Positions 1 through 7,713 of a DNA stretch of 13,021 nucleotides are shown piece after piece; the first letter of the stretch is position 1; each line of letters opens with the position of its first letter. The stretch is taken from positions 1 through 13,021 of the forward strand of contig JBIOYL010000090.1 of NCBI GenBank assembly GCA_044870185.1, in the 5' to 3' direction. A model generated the notes under the pieces. It had not been told where the DNA came from. It saw only the letters and a list, made by a program, of their open reading frames with translations, and ran no database searches. Made by a program: the position numbers and the translations under genes. The DNA comes from JBIOYL01 sp044870185 (GTDB taxonomy: Bacteria; Actinomycetota; CALGFH01).

Positions 1-310
1 CGGCGACGAGTAGGTCGGGCAGCTTCACGGCCCGGTGCAGTCCCAGCCGAGCGAGCTGGCGCTGGACCTCGAGCGCCCGCTCGAAGGTCGCCTCGCCCAT
101 CGGCACCCACGGATAGCCGACCCGCCGATCGGCCCGGATCGCCTCGTATTCGACGCCGTTGCGCGCGCTGAACAGTACCTCCAGCTCGACCATGGCACAG
201 GTGACGACCATCCCCTCGAGCAGCAACGGCTCCAGCCGCGGACGCACCGCCGGCTTCGGCAGGCGCGCAAGCGCGCTCTTGTCCGCCAGATAGGCAGGCC
301 TCAGCGCCAT
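1..310 (-). CDS. vapC: VapC-type PIN-domain toxin (partial, cut by left edge)
   Basis: The first 103 codons of a PIN-domain ribonuclease toxin are present; the C-terminus lies beyond the window. An early Asp follows a beta-strand (LADKSALARL, D10). An acidic pair sits in VELEVLF (E42, E44), and a later Asp lies in KLPDLLVA (D99). These match three of the four metal-binding acidic positions of PIN nucleases; the fourth would be off the edge. The ATG at 310 overlaps the end of the upstream antitoxin gene by 10 bases, the usual coupled VapBC order with antitoxin first. Known VapC toxins cut tRNA or rRNA and are neutralised by VapB. The target here cannot be read from the sequence. Family assignment is firm; intactness of the gene is unknown. 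Confidence 0.85.
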   Translation of the reverse strand, partial: MALRPAYLADKSALARLPKPAVRPRLEPLLLEGMVVTCAMVELEVLFSARNGVEYEAIRADRRVGYPWVPMGEATFERALEVQRQLARLGLHRAVKLPDLLVA

Positions 311-510
311 GCCGACCGCATGATCGAATCGTCGTCGAGGTCCAGCCCGTGCATGCCGGCCAGGCGGGCCACGTCCCGGCGACGGGCGGCACCGGCGACG
401 ACGGCGGCCAGGGCGTTGTTCGCCGTGTCCTTGATCGTCCGGGTACCAAGGATGGCGCGAGCCTGCTCGACCAGCGCCTCGTCCAGCTCGACCAGCGTCT
501 TGCGGCCCAT
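301..510 (-). CDS. vapB: VapB-type antitoxin
   Basis: A 69-residue protein starts at the ATG at 508-510, with a strong GGAGGG ribosome-binding site about 8 bases upstream. The N-terminus (MGRKTLVELDEALVEQARAI) followed by LGTRTIKDTANNAL is the ribbon-helix-helix pattern of VapB antitoxins (PF09957-like): one beta-strand, then two helices, for dimeric DNA binding. The Arg-rich tail and the last residues would contact VapC. The frame stays open further upstream, but the SD and the conserved N-terminus fix this start. The pair is transcribed away from selA across a 156-bp divergent region. VapB-VapC complexes usually repress their own promoter, so the operator is expected between 511 and about 600; I see no clear palindrome there. 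Confidence 0.85.
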   Translation of the reverse strand: MGRKTLVELDEALVEQARAILGTRTIKDTANNALAAVVAGAARRRDVARLAGMHGLDLDDDSIMRSAWR

Positions 511-654
511 CGACGATCCCTCCGTCTGCCCACCAGCCGGTCGTCTGCATCGTGGTCGACCGCGGTCACCGGAGCAAGGCCGCTGTCGGCATCTGTGGAT
601 GGCCCGCGCAGGGAACTGCCCCGCACGGGGATCGGCTCGTCCTGATCGTCGCAG

Positions 655-660
655 TAGGCT
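655..660 (+). promoter_or_regulatory. Putative -10 element for leaderless selA
   Basis: TAGGCT fits the TANNNT form of actinobacterial -10 elements and ends 6 bases before the selA ATG at 667. Transcription would then start at or near the A of the start codon. There is no Shine-Dalgarno sequence upstream of selA, which fits leaderless translation. The -35 region (around 631-637) is not convincing, so this is a moderate-to-weak call. Confidence 0.4.
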
Positions 661-666
661 CTGCCC

Positions 667-2027
<1,361 letters not shown>

Positions 2028-2028
<1 letters not shown>

Positions 2029-4250
2029 TGCCGCACGTCATCGGCACCGCCGGCCACGTCGACCACGGCAAGTCGACCCTGGTGCTCGGGCTCACCGGCA
2101 CCGACCCGGACCGGCTCGCCGAGGAGAAGGCGCGCGGCATGACCATCGACCTCGGCTTCGCCTGGACGACGCTGCCGTCCGGGCGGGAGGTCGGCTTCGT
2201 GGACGTGCCCGGCCATGAGCGCTTCGTGCACAACATGCTGGCCGGGGTCGGCGGGGTGGACTGCGCGCTGTTCGTGGTCGACGCCGCCGAGGGCTGGCGC
2301 CCCCAGTCGGCCGAGCACCTGGCCATCCTCGACCTGCTCGGCATCGCGACCGGGGTGGTGGCGCTGACCAAGACGGACCTGGTCGACACCCCGGCGCTGG
2401 AGCGGGTGCGGGTCGAGGTCGCCGCCCGGCTGGCCGCCACCACGCTGGCCGGGGCCGAGATCGTGGCCACGGCGGCGCCCAGCGGCCGGGGGCTCGACGG
2501 GCTGCGCCTGGCCCTGGACCGGGCCCTGGACCATGCGCCCGAGCCGCCCGACCGGAGCCGGCCGCGGCTGCCCGTCGACCGCGTGTTCAGCGTCCGGGGC
2601 AGCGGCACGGTGGTCACCGGCACGCTGGCCGGCGGGACGCTCGCCGCCGACGGCGAGGCCGAGCTGCTCCCGGCCGGGCGGCGGGTGCGCATCCGGGGCC
2701 TGCAGGGGCACGGCGCCCCGCTGGCCCGGGCCACACCGGCCCGGCGCCTGGCCGTCAACCTCGGCGGCGTCGGCGCCGGCCAGGTCGCCCGCGGCGACGT
2801 GCTCGTCCTGCCCGGCCAGTGGGCGTCCACCCGGACGGCCGACTGCCGGCTGCGCTGTCTGCCCGGCGCGCCCGCGCCGCTGTCGGCCCGTGGCGCCTAC
2901 CTGCTGTATGCCGGCGCGGCCGAGACGGCCGTGCGGCTCCAGCCGCTGGACGCCGTCGAGGTCCGGCCCGGCCAGGACGCGCTGGTCCGTCTGCACCTGG
3001 AGCGCCCGCTCGTGCTGGACGCGTTCGAGCCGGTCGTGCTGCGCGACAGCGGGCGCGACGAGACCGTCGGCGGCGGCCGGGTGCTCGACCCGTTCCCGCC
3101 GCCGAGCGTGCGCGGCACCGCCGGGCGGGTGCGGCGGGCCGAGCAGCTCGAGGCGAGGGAGGCGGCCGGGCGGGCGGGGCTGCTCGGGTGCGTGGTGGCC
3201 GAGCGCGGCGTGGTGCCACTGGCCGACCTGCCCCGGCTGGCGGCAACCGGCCCGTCCACCGTCGCGGCCGTCCTCGCCGACGCGGCGGCCGGGCCCGCCG
3301 GCGGTCAAGCGACCGGCCGCGCCGGTGTCGGCAGCCCCGCCAGCAGCCAGGCGGGCAGCCCCGCCGGCAGCCAGGCAGGCGGCCCCGCCGGCAGCGCCGC
3401 GGGTGGCTCTGCCGGCGGCCAGGCAGGCGGCCCCGCCGGCGGTCAGGCGGGTGGACGGCCGGTGCGCACCCGCTCGCTCGCCTGGTCGCCGCAGGCGTGG
3501 GACCGGGTGCGGGGCGCGGTGGTCGCCGCGGTCACCCGCCTGCACGCCGCCGACCCGTCGGCGCCCGGGCTGCCGGCCGCGGCGGCCCGGCAGGCGGCGA
3601 GCCTCGCCCTCGCGGCCGGCCCCACGCCCACGGCCGGCCCCGCCCCGACGGCCGCCCCCGCTCCGGTGGCCGGCCCGGTGGCTCGACCCCCCTCGGCGGC
3701 CGGCCCCATCCCCACGGCCGGCTTTGGCCCGACGGCCGGCCTTGGGTCGGTGGCCGGCGCGGAGATGGTCGAGGCGCTGGTGGCCGAGGGCACGCTCGAG
3801 GCCGACGGGCCGGTCGTTCGCCTGCCCGGCCACGGCATCCGCCTGGACGCCCGCCAGCAGGCCGTGCGGGCCAGGGTGGAGGCCGCCCTGGGCGACGCCG
3901 GCGTGACCGTGTTCGGCGAGGGCACGCTGGCCGAGCTGGGCGCCGACCGCCGCATGGCCGCTCTGCTGGTGCGGCTCGGCGTGCTGACCCAGCTCGGGCC
4001 GGGCCAGTGGATGGGCATCGCCACGCTCCAGGCGGCCGTGCGACGGCTGCGGCAGACGTTCGCCGACGGGCGGCCGTTCGCCGCCACCGAGGCCAAGGAG
4101 GCGCTCGGCACGACCCGCAAGACGGCCATCCCCCTGCTGGAATACCTCGACCGGACCGGCGTGACCGTCCGCCAGGGCGACACCCGCCGGCTCGCCACGC
4201 CCGCGAGCACCGGACCCGCGGGCGCCGGGGCCACGGGCGGCGGTCGCTGA
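2028..4250 (+). CDS. selB: Selenocysteine-specific elongation factor SelB
   Basis: SelB is the EF-Tu-like GTPase that carries Sec-tRNA(Sec) to the ribosome and reads the SECIS hairpin in selenoprotein mRNA through its C-terminal winged helices. G1 is GHVDHGKST (residues 9-17), the switch I Thr is in ARGMTI, G3 is DVPGHE (59-64) and G4 is TKTD (about 114-117). Domain II begins near VDRVFSVRGSGTVVTGTL. The last winged helix ends with FAATEAKEALGTTRKTAIPLLEYLDRTGV written here as its two halves FAATEAKEALGTTRK and IPLLEYLDRTGV. At 740 residues it is longer than E. coli SelB (614). The excess is mostly two low-complexity segments, residues about 420-475 and 528-579, in the winged-helix half. The frame is open far upstream through selA because of high GC; the conserved N-terminus and the TGATG overlap fix the start. 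Confidence 0.95.
3345..3440 (+). repeat. 24-bp tandem repeat inside selB (8-residue Gly/Ala/Gln unit)
   Basis: Four consecutive 24-base units (3345-3368, 3369-3392, 3393-3416, 3417-3440) encode SQAGSPAG, SQAGGPAG, SAAGGSAG and GQAGGPAG. A degenerate fifth copy runs to about 3455, and looser related sequence lies just before. The repeats keep the frame and encode a flexible insert between the first C-terminal winged-helix segment and the block starting RSLAWSPQAW. The near-identity at DNA level suggests slippage or unequal crossing-over rather than old divergence. Confidence 0.9.
3618..3755 (+). repeat. 18-bp repeat inside selB (GPxPTA unit)
   Basis: Six-residue units of the type GPTPTA, GPAPTA, APAPVA, GPIPTA, GFGPTA and GLGSVA are encoded by degenerate 18-base repeats. 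One 30-base unit (3672-3701) has an extra insertion. The segment corresponds to SelB residues about 531-576 and separates AAARQAASLALA from EMVEALVAEGTLEADG. These should be helices of one winged-helix module, so a Pro/Ala-rich linker replaces or expands an interhelix loop. Confidence 0.85.
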
Positions 4251-4389
4251 GCGAGCCGTCGGTCATCTGTCCCGTCGGGCGGCCGTGCGGCCTGGGAGGC
4301 GGGCGGCACACGAGCGCCGGGCGTCGCACGAAGGTCGGTCCCGAAGCGGACCGGGTATCGGCTGGTGGGACATTCGCGCTCCTGGCTCA

Positions 4390-4418
4390 TTGCGCCGTGA
4401 CCGACGGTGCGCTATCGT
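4390..4418 (+). promoter_or_regulatory. Putative promoter of the TetR gene
   Basis: TTGCGC (4390-4395) and TATCGT (4413-4418) are separated by exactly 17 bases and resemble housekeeping -35 and -10 boxes. The predicted start of transcription is around 4425, at the edge of the palindrome described next. The rest of the 213-bp gap after selB (4251-4389) shows no gene and no convincing terminator to my eye. Confidence 0.55.
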
Positions 4419-4424
4419 GCCTTT

Positions 4425-4438
4425 GTTAGCTGACTAAC
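4425..4438. promoter_or_regulatory. Putative TetR operator palindrome
   Basis: GTTAG-CTGA-CTAAC is a perfect 5-bp inverted repeat around a 4-base centre, AT-rich in otherwise GC-rich DNA. It lies directly downstream of the putative -10 and about 26 bases before the TetR start codon. That is where an autoregulating TetR dimer would block transcription. The binding itself is inferred. Confidence 0.55.
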
Positions 4439-4463
4439 TTACCCATGGAGGTCAGCCGGATCG

Positions 4464-5066
4464 GTGCGTGCGACGACCAAGCGCGAGCGCCTGGTGGAGG
4501 CGGCCCGGTCGCTGGTGCACCGGCAGGGGTACTACCGCACGACCCTTGCCAACATCGCCGCCGAGGCCGAGGTCCCCCTCGGCAACGTCTACTACTACTT
4601 CAGGACCAAAGAGGACCTGCTCCAAGCCGTCGTGGACGAGCACGCCGAGGAGCTGCGCGCGAAGCTGGCCGCCTTCGCGGAGGACGAGGACCCACGTGGG
4701 CGGCTGAAGGCGCTGATCCGTTCCAGCGCCGATCTCCGCGACCTCACCGCCCGCTACGGCTGCCCGCATGGGAGCCTCTGCCAGGAGCTGGACAAGCAGC
4801 ACGAAGGGGATGAGAGCCCTGCAGCGCGGCTGCTGCGCCTGCGTGTGGACTGGGCCGAGCAGCAGTTCCGCCTGCTCGGCAAGGGTGAGCAGGCCCGTGC
4901 GCTGGCCGTCGACCTCATCGCCTCGCTGCAGGGAGCGGCCCTGCTGGCCAACGCCTTCCGCGCACCGGGGCTCATGCTCGACGAGACCCGCCGGCTGGAG
5001 GCCTGGGTCGATGCGGGACCTCCCGATCTCCCGGCACCGCACCGGACCGACACGTCAGGAGCGTGA
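4464..5066 (+). CDS. TetR/AcrR family transcriptional regulator
   Basis: A 200-residue protein has the standard TetR N-terminal helix-turn-helix. The signature is RLVEAARSLVHRQGYYRTTL, then IAAEAEVPLGNVYYYFRTKEDLL (helix 3 and the YYYF recognition element, about residues 31-53). The C-terminal ligand domain contains RYGCPHGSLCQELDK, placing cysteines at 100 and 106; a redox role is possible but unproven. A GTG start at 4464 is chosen for the conserved N-terminus. A GGAGG at 4447-4451 is the likely SD, rather far upstream. The gene is followed after one base by the ATG of a peroxiredoxin-like stub, so they were probably one operon. The palindrome at 4425-4438 suggests autoregulation. Ligand unknown. 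Confidence 0.9.
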   Translation: MRATTKRERLVEAARSLVHRQGYYRTTLANIAAEAEVPLGNVYYYFRTKEDLLQAVVDEHAEELRAKLAAFAEDEDPRGRLKALIRSSADLRDLTARYGCPHGSLCQELDKQHEGDESPAARLLRLRVDWAEQQFRLLGKGEQARALAVDLIASLQGAALLANAFRAPGLMLDETRRLEAWVDAGPPDLPAPHRTDTSGA

Positions 5067-5067
5067 C

Positions 5068-5172
5068 ATGCGCAGCGCCATCGCCCCCGGAGCCCGCTTC
5101 CCCGATCACAAGCCGACCGGCGACACCCGCACCGGGCGGCACCTGAGCGAGTGGCAGGGCGGAGCCACCTGA
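5068..5172 (+). pseudogene. Truncated peroxiredoxin/redoxin-like gene (N-terminal stub)
   Basis: A 34-codon reading frame starts one base after the TetR stop, with AGGAG within the tetR end as a good ribosome-binding site. Its product, with APGARFPDHKPTGDTRTGRH followed by LSEWQGGAT, resembles the N-terminus of actinobacterial AhpC/TSA-type redoxins, typically xxGxxFPDxxLPDHTGxxRxLSELQG. It stops at TGA (5170-5172), before the strand and the peroxidatic Cys region (GHYCPKE-like in relatives). None of the three forward frames downstream continues the family. I read it as a relic cut off where the sigma-factor region begins, not as a selenoprotein: the TGA is not at the active-site position. 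It could still be translated as a short peptide. Confidence 0.6.
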
Positions 5173-5174
5173 CC

Positions 5175-5822
5175 ATGGCGGAACACTCCGACCCAGAGAT
5201 TCGCCCGCACGAAATCCCCCGGAGCGGCACCGACGGTAGTACCACGTGGGACCGACGTGGTTCCAACGGTATGTGGGAGCTTTCGGACGAGTCGTTGCTG
5301 GCCGGGCTGGGGTCGGGAGACCGCGACGCGGCCGCTGCCTTCGTGCGGCGGTTCCAGCGTCGGGTGTTCGGCCTGACCCTCTCGGTTCTGCGTGATCGCG
5401 GCGCCGCAGAGGAGGCGGCGCAGGAGACGTTCGTGCGCGCCTGGAGACACGCCTTCGCCTACGACCCTCGACGGGGAACCGTGGCGGTGTGGCTGCTGAC
5501 CATCGCCCGTAACGTGGCGATCAACATGCTGCCCGCACGGCGCTTCGACCCGATGGACCCGGAGGTCCTCGCCGCGGTGGAGGCGAGAAGACCACACGAG
5601 GATGGGACGGAGTCGCAGGTGGTGGACACGGAGCTGGTGCGGGCGGCCATGGCGCAGCTTCCCCAGGAACAGCGGCGAGCGTTGGTCCTGGCGGCCTTCT
5701 ACGGCTTCACGGCGCGGGAGGTGAGCGAGCTCGACGCCCTGCCGTTGGGCACGGTGAAGACACGGATCCGCTCGGCCATGCTGAAGCTTCGCTCGCAGCT
5801 GACGGTGTCCGATGACCGGTGA
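5175..5822 (+). CDS. ECF-family RNA polymerase sigma factor (sigma-70 family)
   Basis: With this start the protein has 215 residues. Region 2 runs from about 37 to 115, with DESLLAGLGSGDRDAAAAF, then AAEEAAQETFVRAWRHAF and VAVWLLTIARNVAIN. Region 4 runs from about 155 to 205, with LPQEQRRALVLAAFYGFTAR and LPLGTVKTRIRSAMLKLRSQ, the helix-turn-helix for -35 recognition. There is no C-terminal extension. The start is uncertain. The ATG at 5175 has GGCGGAG upstream and lies 2 bases after the stub's stop. The ATG at 5271 (MWELSDES) removes 32 poorly structured residues, matches the usual ECF length better and lies just after an inverted repeat, but has no good SD. It overlaps the anti-sigma gene by 11 bases, showing tight co-expression. 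Confidence 0.92.
   Translation: MAEHSDPEIRPHEIPRSGTDGSTTWDRRGSNGMWELSDESLLAGLGSGDRDAAAAFVRRFQRRVFGLTLSVLRDRGAAEEAAQETFVRAWRHAFAYDPRRGTVAVWLLTIARNVAINMLPARRFDPMDPEVLAAVEARRPHEDGTESQVVDTELVRAAMAQLPQEQRRALVLAAFYGFTAREVSELDALPLGTVKTRIRSAMLKLRSQLTVSDDR
5241..5261. promoter_or_regulatory. Inverted repeat upstream of alternative sigma start
   Basis: ACCACGT and ACGTGGT form a perfect 7-bp inverted repeat around a 7-base spacer, ending 9 bases before the ATG at 5271. The left arm also lies in a CCACGTGG palindrome. Spacing of about 14 bases between arm centres is more than one helical turn, so a dimeric repressor site is possible. If the gene truly starts at 5271 this would be 5'-leader or operator DNA. 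If it starts at 5175 it is coding. Confidence 0.4.
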
Positions 5823-6549
5823 GCTGCGCTGCGAGCAGGCCCGGGAGCTGGCACCCGAGCTCGCGCTCGGCGTCGCCACAGGGGAGGAGCGGGACGCGGT
5901 CCTGCGCCATCTGGCCGCCTGCGCGCGGTGCCAGCAGCTCGTCTCCGAGCTCTCCTCGGTCGCCGACAAGCTGCTGCTGTGGGCGCCGGAGCGGGAGCCT
6001 CCCCCCGGATTCGAGTCCCGCGTCCTCGCCGAGCTCGACGAGTCACCAAGGCGCCGGCGGCTCCAGCCGAGGCGCCGGTGGCTCCAGCCGCTCCCGCGTC
6101 GCACGCGGTGGCTGGCGGCGGCGGCCGCCGTGGTCTTGGCGGCGGCGCTCGCCGGCGGGTCGGTGTTGCTGGCCACGGCCGGCGATCGTCGGCTCGCACA
6201 GAGCTACCGGGCGGTGCTGGGCCAGGGCCAGGGATCCTTCTTCGCCGCGGCCCCGCTCCGCGGATCGCAGGGCCGGGTCGGCACCGTGTTCGGCTACCAG
6301 GGGCATCCGTCGTGGGTCATGGTGACGCTGCAGCCCCCGGTCGGGGAGCAGGGCCGGTTCCAGGTTCAGGTCGTGACCCGCGACGGGAGGTACCTGGCCG
6401 GCGGTGACGCGGTCCTCGGCGGAGCAAGGGGAGCCTGGGGAGGACAGATCCCCGTCGACTTCTCGGCGGTGCATGAGCTTCGGTTCGTGGGACCGGACGG
6501 ACGAACGGTGTTCGCCGCGACCTTCGACGCGGCCAACCCCTGGAGGTGA
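5812..6549 (+). CDS. Zinc-finger (ZAS/HC2) membrane anti-sigma factor
   Basis: A 245-residue protein partners the overlapping sigma gene. The N-terminal anti-sigma domain contains C7 and the H33-x3-C37-x2-C40 motif in LRHLAACARC, the zinc-binding signature of HC2-type anti-sigma factors. A linker with LQPRRR repeats is followed by one transmembrane helix (about 100-122, WLAAAAAVVLAAALAGGSVL). An outer domain of about 120 residues includes GYQGHPSWVMVTLQPP and HELRFVGPDGRTVFAA, which resembles a beta-rich sensor fold, though I do not recognise its ligand. Cytoplasmic sigma capture with release on an envelope signal is the family's known role. A hairpin at 6561-6587 follows 11 bases after the stop. 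Confidence 0.9.
   Translation: MTGELRCEQARELAPELALGVATGEERDAVLRHLAACARCQQLVSELSSVADKLLLWAPEREPPPGFESRVLAELDESPRRRRLQPRRRWLQPLPRRTRWLAAAAAVVLAAALAGGSVLLATAGDRRLAQSYRAVLGQGQGSFFAAAPLRGSQGRVGTVFGYQGHPSWVMVTLQPPVGEQGRFQVQVVTRDGRYLAGGDAVLGGARGAWGGQIPVDFSAVHELRFVGPDGRTVFAATFDAANPWR
6049..6090 (+). repeat. 21-bp tandem duplication in the anti-sigma gene
   Basis: Two adjacent 21-base units (6049-6069 and 6070-6090) differ at a single base and encode RRRRLQP and RRRWLQP (first codon boundary shared). They lengthen the basic stretch just inside the predicted transmembrane helix, on the cytoplasmic side. Confidence 0.8.
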
Positions 6550-6560
6550 CCCGCACATGG

Positions 6561-6587
6561 GAGGCCCCCGGCTTGGCCGGGGGCCTC
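6561..6587. terminator. Hairpin terminator between convergent genes
   Basis: GAGGCCCCCGGC, TTG, GCCGGGGGCCTC: a perfect 12-bp stem with a 3-base loop. It lies 12 bases after the anti-sigma stop and 31 bases beyond the stop of the convergent small membrane gene. There is no U-tract on either strand, as is common in high-GC Actinomycetota. It could serve both directions. Confidence 0.85.
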
Positions 6588-6617
6588 AAGTATGGTACGG
6601 CGCGCCGTCGGGTCCGC

Positions 6618-6764
6618 TCAGTACCCGAAGGCTCCGGTCCCGCCACCGCCGCCGCTGGCGAAGAACACGAAGTAGATGATCAGGTAGACGACTACGCCCA
6701 CGGCGGCGTAGATCGCGAGCCACTTCTTCCAGTTCCGGCCGTAGCCGCTGCTCTTGTCGGCCAT
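6618..6764 (-). CDS. Small single-pass membrane protein, 48 residues, unknown function
   Basis: An ATG at 6764 has an excellent GGAGG ribosome-binding site 6 bases upstream, and the frame runs 48 codons to TGA at 6618. The product has a polar, basic N-terminus (MADKSSGYGRNWKKW), one hydrophobic helix (about residues 16-36, LAIYAAVGVVVYLIIYFVFF) and a Gly-rich tail (SGGGGGTGAFGY). The positive residues before the helix predict an N-in orientation with the Gly tail outside. I recall similar short actinobacterial hypothetical proteins but cannot name a family. It converges on the anti-sigma gene and shares the hairpin at 6561-6587. The SD, the clean topology and the natural stop make this a real gene; its function is not known. 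Confidence 0.8.
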   Translation of the reverse strand: MADKSSGYGRNWKKWLAIYAAVGVVVYLIIYFVFFASGGGGGTGAFGY

Positions 6765-6788
6765 GACGTGCCTCCGGCTCGTCTCGGT

Positions 6789-6807
6789 GAGCGGGCACTT
6801 CCCGCTC
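6789..6807. other. Hairpin in the leader of the small membrane gene
   Basis: GAGCGGG, CACTT, CCCGCTC forms a 7-bp stem with a 5-base loop, 25-43 bases upstream of the small gene's ATG. A TAATAC (minus strand, 6819-6814) just upstream of it could be a -10 box, which would place the hairpin at the very 5' end of the transcript. No matching -35 is visible. An mRNA-stabilising stem is one possible role. Confidence 0.45.
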
Positions 6808-6904
6808 TGACAGGTATTACAGGAATCCGGAGCTGGCGGATTTCGTGGCGCCCTGCGCGGCTCGGAGAATGGCAGTCAATCGCTCTGGATGCGTGGAGGA
6901 TGCT

Positions 6905-7711
6905 GTGACCGAGGTTCAGTCCCTGAAGGATGGCCAACGGCGCGTCTGGTCGCTCGGGGACTACCGGGAGGTGGCCCGACGGGGGGAGCCGGCCGCGGTG
7001 GCCCTGGTGGAGGCCTGTGGGGTCGGGTCGGGGATGGAGGTGCTCGACGTGGCGGCCGGCAATGGCAACGTGGCCGTGGCCGCGGCTCGGCGGGGGGCCC
7101 GGGTGGTGGCCTTGGACCTGACGCCGCGTATGGTCGAGCTGGGCCGGGAACGGGCCGCTGCCGAGGGTCTCGACATCGCCTGGGTGGAGGCCGACGCCGA
7201 AGCCCTGCCCTTCGGCGACGGCCGGTTCGACGTCGTGGCCTCGGCCTTCGGGGCCATGTTCGCCCCGCGCCCGGAGGTGGCGGCAGCGGAACTGTTCCGG
7301 GTGGTCAGGTCAGGCGGCGTGGTGGGGCTGACGAGCTGGACCCCGCAGGGCTTCTTCGGGCGCATGGCGACCATCGTGTCCCGCTACGCGCCGGTGGCGC
7401 CGGGGAGGATCGCCTCCCCGCTGCTGTGGGGCGAGCCCGAGGTCGTGCGCGGGCGTCTCGGGCAACTGGCGGCATCGGCCGAGCTGCAGCCCCGGACGCT
7501 GCTACTGCGGTTTGCATCGAAGGCGGCCGCCCGAGAGTCCCAGGAGCACAGCAACGGGCCGCTCATCGCCCTGCGTACCGCCCTGCCGCCCGAGCGGTAC
7601 GGCGCGCTGCGGGCGGCGCTGGACGAGCTGCTGGACCAGTTCAACCAGGCCAACGACGAGACCGTGGCGATCGACGCGGAATACCTCCTGGTGGTGGCCA
7701 GGAAGCGGTGA
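6905..7711 (+). CDS. Class I SAM-dependent methyltransferase
   Basis: A 268-residue Rossmann-fold methyltransferase of the UbiE/Methyltransf_11 type. Motif I is VLDVAAGNGN (about 46-55). The acidic end of strand 2 is ALDLTPRMVELGR, and motif II/III is VEADAEALPFGDGRFDVV. Post-motif LFRVVRSGGVVGLTSW follows, then a less conserved C-terminal cap with YAPVAPGRIASPLLWGEPE. The GTG at 6905 is chosen because GGAGG at 6895-6899 sits 5 bases before it; the frame remains open upstream to 6845 with no SD. The substrate cannot be inferred: neighbours are not part of a recognisable pathway. UbiE-like quinone methylation is unlikely on context alone, but the fold family includes it. Confidence 0.88.
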   Translation: MTEVQSLKDGQRRVWSLGDYREVARRGEPAAVALVEACGVGSGMEVLDVAAGNGNVAVAAARRGARVVALDLTPRMVELGRERAAAEGLDIAWVEADAEALPFGDGRFDVVASAFGAMFAPRPEVAAAELFRVVRSGGVVGLTSWTPQGFFGRMATIVSRYAPVAPGRIASPLLWGEPEVVRGRLGQLAASAELQPRTLLLRFASKAAARESQEHSNGPLIALRTALPPERYGALRAALDELLDQFNQANDETVAIDAEYLLVVARKR

Positions 7712-7713
7712 CC

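Noticed and set aside
511..666. tRNA-Sec (selC) in the gap before selA
   Set aside because: No acceptor-stem pairing, no TCA anticodon loop and no TTCGA-type T-loop could be found on either strand.
3345..3440. Repeat array as CRISPR
   Set aside because: Units are contiguous with no spacers, in frame within selB.
4251..4389. A terminator after selB
   Set aside because: Only a short GGCCG/CGGCC stem with a 2-base gap is seen; not enough to call.
5170..5172. TGA of the peroxiredoxin stub as a selenocysteine codon, given nearby selAB
   Set aside because: The codons after TGA do not resemble the redoxin family, and the TGA lies well before the active-site Cys position; no SECIS-like hairpin is evident right after it.
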